64,000 bases of DNA from a bacterium (GTDB lineage: Bacteria > JACRDZ01 > JAQUKH01), in assembly GCA_028719205.1 (NCBI GenBank), contig JAQUKH010000004.1, forward strand, positions 12,436 to 76,435. Reading direction: 5' to 3'. The translations under genes and the position numbers were made by a program. Of the stretch, positions 1 through 8,139 are shown piece after piece (position 1 is the stretch's first letter; each line of letters starts with the position of its first letter). The notes under the pieces were generated by a model. That model was not told the origin of the DNA. It saw only the letters and a program-made list of their open reading frames with translations, and searched no databases.

Positions 1-624
1 TAAATACTGCCCTTTAGCACCAGATGGTCTAGCTATCAAAATAGCTTCTAATAAAGCTTTTAAATTTTCCAGAAGCGCGTCTTCATTGAAAGAAGCCTTA
101 CCCACAATTGTATGCATGACACCGGCATCATCAACCTTAAATTCTACTTTACCGGCTTTTATATCCTTAACAGCCTTACCTACATCAAAAGTAACTGTAC
201 CCATTTTTGGATTAGGCATCAATCCTTTAGGCCCTAAAATCTTTCCCAATTTACTCAATTCCTTCATCATATCAGGAGTAGCTACTATTACATCAAAGCC
301 CAACCAGCCTTTTGAAATTTTTTCTATCATATCCTCAGCACCAACAAAATCCGCGCCATTTCCTTTAGCTTCTTTTTCTTTTTCCCCTTTTACAATAACA
401 AGGACTTTTACTTCTTTACCAATTCCTTTAGGCAGAACGACTGTACCTTTAACAATCTGATCAGCATGCTTTGGATCAACACCAAGTTTAATAGTTACAT
501 TTATTGTTTCATCAAATTTTGTTTTTGGTATTTGCTTAAGTAAAGCAACCGCATCTTTTAATAAATAACATTTATCTTTTTCCACTAATTTCTTTGCTGT
601 ATCATATCTTTTACTATGTTGCAT
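1..624 (-). CDS. rplA: 50S ribosomal protein L1 (3' end outside window)
   Basis: L1 binds 23S rRNA at the E-site stalk and often represses its own operon. About 208 codons are visible, reading [18 protein letters not shown] at the start and including the family motifs GPKGLMPNPKMGTVT and the KGWLGFDVIVATPDMM stretch. Usual length is about 230 residues, so only the last 20 or so are missing past base 1. The ATG at 624 shares one base with the rplK stop codon (TAATG), so the two genes are probably translationally coupled. It is the last visible gene of the tuf-rpmG-secE-nusG-rplK-rplA run; rplJ, rplL and rpoB would be expected beyond the window. Confidence 0.96.
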   Translation of the reverse strand, partial: MQHSKRYDTAKKLVEKDKCYLLKDAVALLKQIPKTKFDETINVTIKLGVDPKHADQIVKGTVVLPKGIGKEVKVLVIVKGEKEKEAKGNGADFVGAEDMIEKISKGWLGFDVIVATPDMMKELSKLGKILGPKGLMPNPKMGTVTFDVGKAVKDIKAGKVEFKVDDAGVMHTIVGKASFNEDALLENLKALLEAILIARPSGAKGQYL

Positions 625-1055
625 TATGCCTCCACCTCTACGCCCATACTCCTTGCAGTTCCGATAACCATATTAACTGCGCCTTTTAAATCTTTTGCAT
701 TAAGATCCTTCATCTTGACTTGTGCAATTTTTTCAGCATCTTGCCTTGTGATCTTTCCCACCTTTTCCCTGTTAGGCGTACCTGATCCTTTAGCAATTTT
801 AGCAGCTTTTTTAATAAGAACAGCCATAGGCGGAGTTTTTGTTATAAAAGTAAATGTTCTATCACTATAAATACTGATAACTACAGGTATTATTAAACTC
901 TCAGCTGCCTGAGCCTGAGTAGCAGCATTAAAAGCCTTACAAAATTCCATAATATTCACACCATGCTGGCCCAATGCCGGCCCTACTGGTGGAGCAGGAT
1001 TAGCCTTACCTGCTGGTATTTGCAATTTAACCATCGCGACAAGTTTCCCAGCCAT
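624..1055 (-). CDS. rplK: 50S ribosomal protein L11
   Basis: L11 forms the GTPase-associated centre of the large subunit together with 23S rRNA. The 143 residues match the normal family length. The N-terminal domain carries the diagnostic [20 protein letters not shown] segment and [15 protein letters not shown]; the C-terminal rRNA-binding domain follows, ending [15 protein letters not shown]. It starts 9 bases after nusG stops and its stop overlaps the rplA start, as in the conserved nusG-rplK-rplA order. A Shine-Dalgarno-like AGGAG lies just upstream of the ATG. Confidence 0.98.
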   Translation of the reverse strand: MAGKLVAMVKLQIPAGKANPAPPVGPALGQHGVNIMEFCKAFNAATQAQAAESLIIPVVISIYSDRTFTFITKTPPMAVLIKKAAKIAKGSGTPNREKVGKITRQDAEKIAQVKMKDLNAKDLKGAVNMVIGTARSMGVEVEA

Positions 1056-1064
1056 ATTTTCTCC

Positions 1065-1595
1065 TTATACCCTTTCTATTTGTAAGAAATCCAACTCAAC
1101 TGATGTTGAACGTCCAAATATTGTAACCATTACCTTAACCTTACCACGTTCAGGATGAATCTCTTTTATCACCCCGGAAAAACCAACAAAAGGACCATTT
1201 GTCACTTTCACCGTATCATTTTTCTTAAACGGCACCTCTGTCCTGGGTTTGGATTTTTCCCTCTCAACTTTATCAATAATATTTTTAACTTCACTTTCCT
1301 CTAAAGGTATTGGCTTAGCGCCTGCACCAACAAAACCCATAACCCCTGGTGTATTTCTGACAATATACCAGGATTCTTCATCCATTTCCATTTCAATAAG
1401 AATATACCCGGGAAAAGCTTTTTTAACAGTTACCTCTTTTTTCCCTTTTTTTATCTCCGCAACTTCCTCAGTCGGAATGAGAATTTTACCTACCTTTTCG
1501 GCCATTCCCATTGTTTCCAACCTGTGTTCCAGATTTGCTTTTACCTTCATTTCATACCCTGAATAAGTATGAAGTACGTACCAGTTTTTTGCCAT
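1065..1595 (-). CDS. nusG: transcription termination/antitermination factor NusG
   Basis: NusG binds RNA polymerase, modulates pausing and Rho termination, and links transcription to translation. The 176 residues contain the NGN domain (about 1-110, starting MAKNWYVLHTYSGYE and including WYVLH and the PGYILIEM strand) followed by a C-terminal KOW domain (about 120-176, GPFVGFSGVIKEI). The length is typical. It sits between secE and rplK, its usual place in bacteria, with 9-20 base spacers that indicate one operon. Confidence 0.97.
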   Translation of the reverse strand: MAKNWYVLHTYSGYEMKVKANLEHRLETMGMAEKVGKILIPTEEVAEIKKGKKEVTVKKAFPGYILIEMEMDEESWYIVRNTPGVMGFVGAGAKPIPLEESEVKNIIDKVEREKSKPRTEVPFKKNDTVKVTNGPFVGFSGVIKEIHPERGKVKVMVTIFGRSTSVELDFLQIERV

Positions 1596-1615
1596 ATCGA
1601 TCTCAGAATATCAAA

Positions 1616-1801
1616 TTATTTTAATAAAATTTGAATTAATTTTGAAAAACCCAAATCCATAAATCCTATAAAAACAGATAACACCACAGATACTATTACT
1701 ACCAGTGCCGTACCTGCAATAGCTTCCTGCTTAGTTGCCCATGTCACCTTAAACATCTCAGCTTTTACTTCTTCAAAAAAAGGCCTTATTTTTTCAACCA
1801 T
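1616..1801 (-). CDS. secE: preprotein translocase subunit SecE
   Basis: SecE is the small clamp subunit of the SecYEG protein-export channel. The 61-residue protein has the short form seen in many bacteria: an amphipathic N-terminal helix with the conserved EVKAEMFKVTWATKQEA segment, then one transmembrane helix (about residues 30-55). Position directly ahead of nusG supports the call. Confidence 0.93.
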   Translation of the reverse strand: MVEKIRPFFEEVKAEMFKVTWATKQEAIAGTALVVIVSVVLSVFIGFMDLGFSKLIQILLK

Positions 1802-1869
1802 CTTATTTCTTCCGTTTCCTATTTATACAATTTACTCACCGCGTATCATACTGCCAAAACCAAAATACT

Positions 1870-1943
1870 TGGCAGGAGCGGCAGGAATTGAACCTGCAGT
1901 CCCGGTTTTGGAGACCGGTGGTTTACCGTTAACCGACGCTCCT
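1870..1943 (-). tRNA. tRNA-Trp (anticodon CCA)
   Basis: Read on the minus strand, the 5' arm AGGAGCG pairs with CGCTCCT at the 3' end. The anticodon loop CTCCAAA gives anticodon CCA (Trp). The T arm contains GGTTCAATTCC. The terminal CCA is encoded in the gene (1870-1872). It sits between rpmG and secE, a common bacterial location for tRNA-Trp. Confidence 0.95.
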
Positions 1944-2023
1944 AGAAAAAAGAGCTAAAAATATTTGGATTATTTACCCCTATTCGGATGGAAAATATCC
2001 TTCACTTCGTAAAACGCAAATCT

Positions 2024-2173
2024 TTATTTCGTCTGCCTATGTAAGGTATGCTTATCACACGAAGAACAATACTTCTTACTCTCCATTCTATCCGGATGCT
2101 TTTTTTTATTTTTCATCGTTGAATAATTACGCTCTTTACATTCTGTACATGCCAAACTAATTATTTCTCGCAT
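2024..2173 (-). CDS. rpmG: 50S ribosomal protein L33
   Basis: A 49-residue large-subunit zinc-ribbon protein. It begins [19 protein letters not shown] and ends [16 protein letters not shown]. Two CxxC pairs are present (CTEC near residue 9 and CSSC near residue 36), so this is the zinc-binding (C+) form. It starts 6 bases after the tuf stop and precedes tRNA-Trp and secE, the usual gene order. Confidence 0.96.
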   Translation of the reverse strand: MREIISLACTECKERNYSTMKNKKKHPDRMESKKYCSSCDKHTLHRQTK

Positions 2174-2179
2174 TTTATT

Positions 2180-3379
2180 TTACTCCAAAATTTCCGCAAT
2201 AACTCCGGCACCGATCGTCCGGCCTCCCTCGCGTATTGCAAATTTTAATCCTTTTTCCATCGCTATTTTTGATATCAATTCCACTTCCATTGTTACATTA
2301 TCCCCAGGCATTACCATCTCCACGCCTTCAGGCAGTTTTGTCATTCCTGTCACATCCGTCGTCCTGAAATAAAACTGCGGACGGTATCCGTTGAAAAACG
2401 GCGTGTGCCTTCCTCCCTCTTCCTTTGTCAATATATATACCTCTGCCTTAAACTTCTTATGCGGCAGTATACTCCCCGGTTTCGCCAAAACCTGGCCTCT
2501 TTCTATATCATTCTTCTCTACTCCCCTCAACAATGCCCCTACATTATCTCCAGCCCTTCCTTCATCCAATAACTTCCGAAACATTTCTATACCCGTCACT
2601 ACTGTCTTTTTTGTGTCTTTTATTCCTATTATCTCTACTTCTTCCCCTATCTTCACTATTCCTCTCTCTATTCTTCCTGTCGCTACTGTCCCACGGCCTG
2701 TTATCGTAAATACATCCTCCACCGACATTAAAAAAGGCTTATCTACATTCCTTGACGGCAACGGTATATAACTGTCTACCGCATCCATTAACTCAAATAT
2801 CTTCCCGCACCACTGACACTCCTTCTTTCCGCAACCGCATTCCATCGCTTTATACGCGCTTCCCTTTATTACAGGTATCTCGTCTCCCGGAAAATTATAC
2901 TTGCTCAATAACTCTCTTACTTCTAACTCTACTAATTCCAGAAGCTCTTTATCATCAACCATGTCTATCTTATTTAAAAATACCACTATCGCTGGCAATC
3001 CTACCTGTCTTGCCAGCAATATATGTTCTCTGGTCTGAGGCATCGGGCCGTCTGCCGCGCTTACCACCAATATTCCCCCGTCCATCTGCGCCGCTCCCGT
3101 TATCATATTCTTTATATAATCCGCATGGCCAGGACAATCCACATGCGCATAATGACGGTTTGCTGTCTCATATTCCGTATGATGCACATTTATTGTTACT
3201 CCCCTCTCTCTTTCTTCAGGAGCATTATCTATTTCATCATAGTTCATTGCCTTCGCAAATCCGCCTACCGACAACACTTTTGTTATCGCGCTTGTCAATG
3301 TTGTCTTTCCATGATCTACATGCCCTATTGTCCCTATATTTACATGCGGCTTCTTTCTATCAAATTTTTCTTTAGCCAT
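2180..3379 (-). CDS. tuf: elongation factor Tu
   Basis: EF-Tu delivers aminoacyl-tRNA to the ribosome with GTP. The 399 residues have all G motifs: GHVDHGKT (residues 19-26), the switch I threonine in [13 protein letters not shown] (81-85), NKID (136-139) and GSAYKAM (173-179). Domains 2 and 3 follow, ending [15 protein letters not shown]. Two details are unusual: switch I reads [13 protein letters not shown] rather than the common GITINTAHVEYET, and residues 180-192 carry four cysteines (181, 183, 188, 191) that could bind a metal. A Shine-Dalgarno site (AGGAG) precedes the ATG. A strong promoter lies about 80 bases upstream. The coding strand is markedly purine-rich compared with its neighbours, consistent with high-expression codon choice. 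Confidence 0.98.
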   Translation of the reverse strand: MAKEKFDRKKPHVNIGTIGHVDHGKTTLTSAITKVLSVGGFAKAMNYDEIDNAPEERERGVTINVHHTEYETANRHYAHVDCPGHADYIKNMITGAAQMDGGILVVSAADGPMPQTREHILLARQVGLPAIVVFLNKIDMVDDKELLELVELEVRELLSKYNFPGDEIPVIKGSAYKAMECGCGKKECQWCGKIFELMDAVDSYIPLPSRNVDKPFLMSVEDVFTITGRGTVATGRIERGIVKIGEEVEIIGIKDTKKTVVTGIEMFRKLLDEGRAGDNVGALLRGVEKNDIERGQVLAKPGSILPHKKFKAEVYILTKEEGGRHTPFFNGYRPQFYFRTTDVTGMTKLPEGVEMVMPGDNVTMEVELISKIAMEKGLKFAIREGGRTIGAGVIAEILE

Positions 3380-3456
3380 GACTTAATCTCCTATTTTCAG
3401 ATAAAATCCAAATCAAAAATACTATAAACGAAATATTTTTTACCGATAAAGTATGT

Positions 3457-3484
3457 ATTATAACAAAACAAAACAACTTGTCAA
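3457..3484 (-). promoter_or_regulatory. sigma70-type promoter of the tuf operon
   Basis: On the minus strand there is TTGACA (3484-3479), a 16-base spacer and TATAAT (3462-3457), both exact consensus. It precedes tuf by about 80 bases, leaving a leader with a normal Shine-Dalgarno site. It should drive tuf through rplA. Confidence 0.85.
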
Positions 3485-3529
3485 GGGGAAAATTACGATT
3501 TTGTGAAAATTTATTAAAATACTGTTTTT

Positions 3530-4519
3530 TTAGTGAATTATCCGGTATGGAACACCCCATGCAATAGAGTTATAATCATCCTCTGTCTGATTTTGCAGAC
3601 ATTTTGAATCCAAAACATCAATAACCGCGAGCTGACGATATGGGCCTTTAACATACCACGTACCCGTAAAAATATCGTCATAAGCAATTTCGTCACCGCC
3701 GTTTTTACCATCGTCATGCATTCTAAGACGATTAATTTGTGAAGCTCCAATAAAACGGTGAAGAAAAACAAGGCAAGAAGGATTATATCTTGGGCTCGTA
3801 TTTGCGACTTTAACCTGTACCGTAACTTTATCAGTATTTTTAAAAAATGGTAAATCATCTATTGTCAGCATTTGACCCGAAGATGTTATTTCTAAAACAG
3901 TAATACCACCCTTAATTACTTTAATCCATTCGATACTCACTTTTTGTTGTGAATTATCGGTTAGCTTCATCTGGCGCGGAGAAATTTTTTTCAATTGCCA
4001 ACCGGAATTTGGCGCTTTTTCCAGATAAAATTTAAAAGTAATAGTATCCGCAAAATTTTTATTTCCTGGATTTAAACTATTAGCTAACGAAGTATCAACA
4101 TGTAAAATTCCTGTGACAGAGCGGATAATAGTAACAGTACATGTAGCCGTATCCCCTGAAGAATCAAACTGGTAATCTTTGTTTACGCTGACTGTTCCTG
4201 TCCTCTGCCTCCACCACACTGCAGGATATTTGGCAACAGGTAATGTCGGATCGAATATTAAGCCAGGCAATAAACTCAGCCCATTGTTTAATTCCCGCGG
4301 CATCGGATCCTCATTTTTAGTAAGCACGTCAGTTATTTCTGATATAAAAAAATCGTCCGCCTCGAGAATTTGATTCACCTCACTCTCCGGACTTGTTGAA
4401 CCGGTGATAAAATCATCTTTTCCAGAAGAAGTACAGCCTGTAAAAACGAAAGATGAAAGGATCATTAATAAAAACTTTTTAATAAATTTTCGTTTCATAA
4501 TATTAACAGATTTTTTCAC
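3530..4519 (-). CDS. lipoprotein of unknown function
   Basis: I do not recognise this 329-residue protein. The N terminus (MKRKFIKKFLLMILSS) is a lipoprotein signal with lipobox FTGC, so it should be lipidated and exported. The rest is probably beta-rich. Near residues 280-300 there is a stretch LRMHDDGKNGGDEIAYDDIF followed by TGTWYV, resembling the 'DDG...GD..A.D.IYTG' turn motif found in various secreted beta-sandwich proteins. The start is uncertain: a GTG at 4519 overlaps the stop of the upstream gene (GTGA), and an ATG at 4498 gives a cleaner signal peptide. The overlap indicates coupling with the metallo-beta-lactamase-fold gene. Both genes lie between the tRNA cluster and tuf. Confidence 0.72.
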   Translation of the reverse strand: MKKSVNIMKRKFIKKFLLMILSSFVFTGCTSSGKDDFITGSTSPESEVNQILEADDFFISEITDVLTKNEDPMPRELNNGLSLLPGLIFDPTLPVAKYPAVWWRQRTGTVSVNKDYQFDSSGDTATCTVTIIRSVTGILHVDTSLANSLNPGNKNFADTITFKFYLEKAPNSGWQLKKISPRQMKLTDNSQQKVSIEWIKVIKGGITVLEITSSGQMLTIDDLPFFKNTDKVTVQVKVANTSPRYNPSCLVFLHRFIGASQINRLRMHDDGKNGGDEIAYDDIFTGTWYVKGPYRQLAVIDVLDSKCLQNQTEDDYNSIAWGVPYRIIH

Positions 4520-5253
4520 TTCATATTCCGGATACGCACTTCAACGTTTTTATCATCCTTCAACAAATTTAAAAGTTTTGATGTGTCTGTATCTCCATAA
4601 TGATAGGGATATAAAATTTTCGGCCGGAAAGATCTTACCGCGTCAGAAACCATTTCAGGTGTCATTGTATATGGCAGATTCATCGGTAAAAATGCACAAT
4701 AAATGTCTTTCAGCGCCTTCATTTCCGGTATATTTTCCGTGTCTCCCGCGACATAAAAAAGTTTATCACCAAAAGTAAGTATATATCCGTTTCCATCCCC
4801 TTTGGGATGATAAAATTGTCCGCTGTCGCGTTTGTGGATAAGATTATATGCGGGAACTGCTTTAACATTTATTCCATCGATAATTTGCACATCTCCGTTT
4901 TTCATAATAATCCCGCCTTTTACCTGTTTAGCGCAAATTTCAGTTAGAATAAGTTTAGATTCCCCGGTACGTATTTTTTCCAGCGCTTTTATATCAAGGT
5001 GATCCCGGTGGTCATGTGTGATGAAAATAATATCAGCTTTTGGAAGCTTGGAATAATCAGCCAGGTCACTAAAGGGATCAATATAAATTATTTTGCCGTT
5101 AAAATCAAATATTAGCGAAGCATGCCCTATAAAAGTAATTTTTAATTTGCCTTTTGATGTCTCAAATTCATCAATTGCAAATTGAGCATGCGCAAAAGAA
5201 GAAAATAGAAAGAAAAAAACAATTAATAAAATCCGAAATGAATTTTTTCCCAT
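4516..5253 (-). CDS. secreted metallo-beta-lactamase-fold (UlaG-like) hydrolase
   Basis: A 245-residue protein with a cleavable signal peptide (MGKNSFRILLIVFFFLFSSF, cut after AHA). The mature part is a metallo-beta-lactamase fold: GHASLIFDFNGKIIYIDPFS at the start, the metal motif THDHRDHLD near residues 78-86, AGDTE near 170 and the final YPYHYGDTD near 217. This is the UlaG/YycJ-like subfamily, which includes phosphodiesterases and L-ascorbate-6-P lactonases. The real substrate cannot be told. Export is unusual for this subfamily, most members of which are cytoplasmic. AGGAA ahead of the ATG is the likely ribosome site. It overlaps the downstream lipoprotein gene. Confidence 0.85.
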   Translation of the reverse strand: MGKNSFRILLIVFFFLFSSFAHAQFAIDEFETSKGKLKITFIGHASLIFDFNGKIIYIDPFSDLADYSKLPKADIIFITHDHRDHLDIKALEKIRTGESKLILTEICAKQVKGGIIMKNGDVQIIDGINVKAVPAYNLIHKRDSGQFYHPKGDGNGYILTFGDKLFYVAGDTENIPEMKALKDIYCAFLPMNLPYTMTPEMVSDAVRSFRPKILYPYHYGDTDTSKLLNLLKDDKNVEVRIRNMK

Positions 5254-5342
5254 AATTATTCCTGTCTTAAATCTATGCTGATTTTATATCTTTTTTTGTG
5301 ATTTGTCTATAGTGTTAAAATTTTTTAAGATAGGATAATTCA

Positions 5343-5418
5343 TGGAGCCCACAACCAGGATCGAACTGGTGACCTCATCCTTACCAAGGATGTGCTCTAC
5401 CAACTGAGCTATATGGGC
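5343..5418 (-). tRNA. tRNA-Thr (anticodon GGT)
   Basis: Minus strand: GCCCATA acceptor arm at 5418, D arm AGCTCAGTTGGTAGAGC, anticodon stem CATCC/GGATG with loop TTGGTAA (anticodon GGT), T arm with GTTCGATCC, and an encoded CCA end. This corresponds in order to E. coli thrT. Confidence 0.96.
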
Positions 5419-5448
5419 TAATGTTCGATTCAATAGTGTAATGAAAAA

Positions 5449-5522
5449 TGGAGCGGGAGAGGGGAATCGAACCCCCGTGGCTAGCTTGGAAGGCTAGAGC
5501 TCTACCATTAAGCAACTCCCGC
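5449..5522 (-). tRNA. tRNA-Gly (anticodon TCC)
   Basis: Minus strand: GCGGGAG acceptor arm pairs with CTCCCGC. The anticodon stem CTAGC/GCTAG has loop CTTCCAA (anticodon TCC). The T arm has GGTTCGATTCC and CCA is encoded. Third tRNA in the transcribed order, matching E. coli glyT. Confidence 0.96.
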
Positions 5523-5540
5523 TTAAATTACCAACTAATA

Positions 5541-5661
5541 TCTTTTGAAAATCGATAATCGAAAATACCTGCCTGCCGCAGGCAGGGACCGCAATCGAAA
5601 TCTTTCGAATTTCGATTCTCAATTTTCGATTGCTCTGTTTTTTTGCGCAAAGCGCAAAAAA
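5541..5661. repeat. cluster of nested palindromes between two tRNA genes
   Basis: The spacer between tRNA-Gly and tRNA-Tyr is packed with inverted repeats: an outer pair AATCGAAAAT/ATTTTCGATT, a palindrome CCTGCCTGCCGCAGGCAGG, an inner pair AATCGAAAT/ATTTCGATT, and a 10-bp perfect hairpin TTTTTTGCGC-AAA-GCGCAAAAAA (5639-5661) directly after the tRNA-Tyr 3' end. The last hairpin could act as a processing or termination signal, but no run of U follows it. The CCTGCCTGCC-type palindrome looks like a dispersed extragenic repeat. Confidence 0.6.
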
Positions 5662-5662
5662 C

Positions 5663-5748
5663 TGGTGGGGAGAGAAGGATTCGAACCTTCGAAGTCCGAA
5701 GACGACAGATTTACAGTCTGTTCCCTTTGGCCGCTTGGGTATCTCCCC
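5663..5748 (-). tRNA. tRNA-Tyr (anticodon GTA)
   Basis: An 86-base class II tRNA on the minus strand. GGGGAGA acceptor arm; anticodon stem ACAGA/TCTGT with loop CTGTAAA (anticodon GTA); a long variable arm; T arm GGTTCGAATCC; encoded CCA. Matches E. coli tyrU by position. Confidence 0.96.
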
Positions 5749-5749
5749 A

Positions 5750-5824
5750 TGGAGCCGATGAGAGGAATCGAACCTCCAACCTAGTGATTACAAATCACTT
5801 GCTCTACCATTGAGCTACATCGGC
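5750..5824 (-). tRNA. tRNA-Thr (anticodon TGT)
   Basis: Minus strand: GCCGATG acceptor arm, D arm AGCTCAATGGTAGAGC, anticodon stem AGTGA/TCACT with loop TTTGTAA (anticodon TGT), T arm GGTTCGATTCC, encoded CCA. First gene of the tRNA transcript, one base upstream of tRNA-Tyr; matches E. coli thrU. Confidence 0.96.
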
Positions 5825-5852
5825 AAAATCATCAAGTTAAAAATAAACGATG

Positions 5853-5881
5853 ATTGTATCAAAAAATATTTTTATAGTCAA
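5853..5881 (-). promoter_or_regulatory. promoter of the Thr-Tyr-Gly-Thr tRNA cluster
   Basis: Minus strand TTGACT (5881-5876), 17-base spacer, TACAAT (5858-5853). The spacing is ideal and the tRNA-Thr 5' end lies about 28 bases downstream. It begins immediately after the rlmB stop codon. Confidence 0.78.
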
Positions 5882-5883
5882 GA

Positions 5884-6633
5884 CTAACTATTTTTTCTTT
5901 GTCTCACCGCTTCATATAAGCATATACCCGCGGCAACAGAGGCATTAAGTGAATTGATTTTGCCGTTCATCGGCAGATTAGCCAAAAAATCGCATTTTTC
6001 TTTAATCAGCTTGTGCAATCCCTCACCTTCACTTCCAATAACAATAGCCAAAGGCATTTTCAGATCCATTTCATAAATACTTTTTTCTGCCCCGGTATCC
6101 AATCCCACTACCCAGATATTTTCTCTTTTCAGCCGTTCAATTTCCTGCGATAAGTTCGTTACTTCAGCGATCAAAACATGTTCCACCGCTCCGGCGGAGG
6201 TCTTCGCCACGGTGCCGGTTAAACCGCACGCGCGATGTTTAGGGATAATCACTCCGTCAACCCCCGCGGACTCGGCCGTGCGAAGTATCGCCCCGAGATT
6301 GTGCGGATCCGTAATACTGTCCAAGAGAAGAATAAATGCCGGTTTTCCATTTTTTTTGCTTACCTCCAAAATATCTTCAACGCCGATTATGGTATTTCTT
6401 TCCGCGTCCCCTAATAGCGCCGCGACACCCTGATGGCTTTGGCCGAAATTATAAAAAAATCCTTTATCCTTATGAACCAAATCAATATTTTTTTCTTTGG
6501 CCAATTTTTTGATTTCTTCCACAATATCACCTTTTGCTTCTTTGCTCAAAAAAATTATTTCAATCGGCCTTTTACCTGATTTTACCGCTTCACAAACAGG
6601 GTGCCTCCCCCAAATCTTCTTTTGAAAATTCAT
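5884..6633 (-). CDS. rlmB: SPOUT-class 23S rRNA/tRNA 2'-O-ribose methyltransferase, RlmB type
   Basis: 249 residues, the normal RlmB length. An N-terminal substrate-binding domain (MNFQKKIWGRHPVCEAVKSG onward, with the family HPV/H.V.EA motif) is followed by the SpoU knot. Motif 1 is DPHNLGAILRTAE (about residues 108-120), motif 2 is VIGSEGEGL and motif 3 is SLNASVAAGICLYE. RlmB methylates G2251 of E. coli 23S rRNA using S-adenosylmethionine. It follows cysS by 2 bases. A cysS-rlmB pairing upstream of secE-nusG is an old bacterial arrangement, known in Firmicutes. TrmH-like tRNA specificity cannot be excluded. Confidence 0.93.
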   Translation of the reverse strand: MNFQKKIWGRHPVCEAVKSGKRPIEIIFLSKEAKGDIVEEIKKLAKEKNIDLVHKDKGFFYNFGQSHQGVAALLGDAERNTIIGVEDILEVSKKNGKPAFILLLDSITDPHNLGAILRTAESAGVDGVIIPKHRACGLTGTVAKTSAGAVEHVLIAEVTNLSQEIERLKRENIWVVGLDTGAEKSIYEMDLKMPLAIVIGSEGEGLHKLIKEKCDFLANLPMNGKINSLNASVAAGICLYEAVRQRKNS

Positions 6634-6635
6634 AA

Positions 6636-8069
6636 TTATTCCTTTTTCCAGCGGGTGCCATCTTTTTTGTCTTCCAGAATGATCCCCATATTTTTTAATT
6701 CATCCCTGATCCTGTCAGATGCCGCAAAATCTTTATTTTTACGCGCGTTTTCTCTTTCCTTTATTTTCTGCTCAACGACATCTTCGATGCTTTCTTTAAT
6801 TTCTTTCTGAAACAATCCCAGGATATTTCCCAGTTCTCTGATCTTATTTTTAGCTGAAAGCAAAATATCTTTTGCCGGATCTTTTTCCATATAAATATTC
6901 GCGTCACGCACTAATTCAAAGATCGCAGCAACACCTTCAGATGTATTAAAATCATCATTCATACCTTCTTTAAACTTTTCTTCACTTTTTTTTATCTTTG
7001 ATAAAAACTCTTCATCAGTATCATCTCGTTTTTCTTTTTGCAGGCCTCTATTTAAAAGATCATCAATATTAGCCAGCGTATTGTAAATTCTTTTTACCGA
7101 ATTTCCTGCGCTGTCCAATTCCTTATCCGAGTAATCGATCGGCGAACGGTAATGCGTGGATAAAAGAAAAAATCGGACCACTTCACCGTCATATTTCTTT
7201 AAGATATCCGATATCGTAAAAAAATTGCCTAATGACTTGGACATTTTTTCTTTGTTAATATTCACAAATCCGTTATGCATCCAATACCTTGAAAATTGCT
7301 CCCCGGTTGACGCCTCGGACTGGGCCACCTCGTTTTCATGATGAGGAAAAACCAGGTCCTGCCCGCCCGCGTGAATATCCAGAGTATTTCCCAGATATTT
7401 TTTTGACATCGCTGAACATTCAATATGCCAGCCGGGCCTGCCCTTTCCCCACGGGCTGTCCCACCAGGGTTCATCCGGTTTGGATTTTTTCCAGAGCGCG
7501 AAATCAAGGGGATCTTTTTTCTGTTCGTTCACCTCAACACGGGCGCCGGCCTCCAGCTCATCCAGGCTTCTTCCCGATAATTTTCCATAACCCTTGAATT
7601 TCCTTACCGAGAAATAAACATCGCCGTTACTTTCATACGCGTAACCTTTTTTTACGAGATCGGAGATAAGCTCGACCATTTCTTTTATATGCTCTGTAGC
7701 TTTAGGTTCAATATCCGCCTTCTTCACGCCTAAAGCAGCCATATCCCGGGAATAAGCTTCAATATATTTTTCAGTCAGTTTTTCTGATTTTATCCCGTCC
7801 TTATTTGCGCGATTTATGATTTTATCATCCACATCAGTGAAATTTTTAACAAAAGTCACTTTGTAACCAAGCTTTTCCAGGTAGCGTCTTATAACATCAA
7901 ATGCTACCGCGCTCCGGCCATGCCCGAGATGACAGTCATCATAAACCGTTACCCCGCAGACATACATCCCTATCCTGCCCTCAAGAAGCGGAACAAATTC
8001 TTCTTTTTTTCTGGATAATGTGTTATAGATTTTTAATGGCCCGGCTGGATATTTGATATTTTTTTCCAT
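6636..8069 (-). CDS. cysS: cysteinyl-tRNA synthetase
   Basis: Class I synthetase charging tRNA-Cys; 477 residues, normal length. The sequence shows YVCGVTVYDDCHLGHGRSAV (zinc Cys and the HIGH-type motif HLGH), GWHIECSAM and PHHENE (further zinc ligands), and the KMSKSLGN loop around residue 270. The C-terminal DALR-like helical domain ends KNMGIILEDKKDGTRWKK. It has no Shine-Dalgarno sequence; a TATAAT box lies 8 bases before the ATG, suggesting a leaderless message. rlmB follows 2 bases after its stop. Confidence 0.97.
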   Translation of the reverse strand: MEKNIKYPAGPLKIYNTLSRKKEEFVPLLEGRIGMYVCGVTVYDDCHLGHGRSAVAFDVIRRYLEKLGYKVTFVKNFTDVDDKIINRANKDGIKSEKLTEKYIEAYSRDMAALGVKKADIEPKATEHIKEMVELISDLVKKGYAYESNGDVYFSVRKFKGYGKLSGRSLDELEAGARVEVNEQKKDPLDFALWKKSKPDEPWWDSPWGKGRPGWHIECSAMSKKYLGNTLDIHAGGQDLVFPHHENEVAQSEASTGEQFSRYWMHNGFVNINKEKMSKSLGNFFTISDILKKYDGEVVRFFLLSTHYRSPIDYSDKELDSAGNSVKRIYNTLANIDDLLNRGLQKEKRDDTDEEFLSKIKKSEEKFKEGMNDDFNTSEGVAAIFELVRDANIYMEKDPAKDILLSAKNKIRELGNILGLFQKEIKESIEDVVEQKIKERENARKNKDFAASDRIRDELKNMGIILEDKKDGTRWKKE

Positions 8070-8077
8070 AGTTTGTT

Positions 8078-8083
8078 ATTATA
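8078..8083 (-). promoter_or_regulatory. -10 box directly before cysS (leaderless start)
   Basis: Exact TATAAT on the minus strand, 8 bases before the cysS ATG. No Shine-Dalgarno motif fits in the gap. The -35 region is weak. Confidence 0.55.
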
Positions 8084-8125
8084 TCCTTTTTTGAAAAATT
8101 TTGTATATAAATTATTATTTCATGA

Positions 8126-8131
8126 TAAAAT
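8126..8131 (+). promoter_or_regulatory. -10 box directly before the PurN-like gene
   Basis: TAAAAT (5 of 6 to consensus) lies 8 bases before the ATG at 8140. No ribosome site is visible, giving the same layout as cysS on the other strand. The two divergent -10 boxes are only about 40 bases apart. Confidence 0.4.
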
Positions 8132-8139
8132 GTTTGTCT

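Noticed and set aside
2752-3427. Long plus-strand frames opposite tuf
   Set aside because: They are shadows of the purine-rich, strongly biased tuf coding strand.
3372-3560. 62-codon minus-strand frame upstream of tuf
   Set aside because: It covers the tuf promoter and leader and the end of the lipoprotein gene; no ribosome site and no family resemblance.
5545-5784. 79-codon plus-strand frame across the tRNA-Tyr and tRNA-Thr genes
   Set aside because: It is the antisense of two tRNA genes; its translated text (GREGFEPSKSEDDRF) is the well-known false protein produced from tRNA genes.
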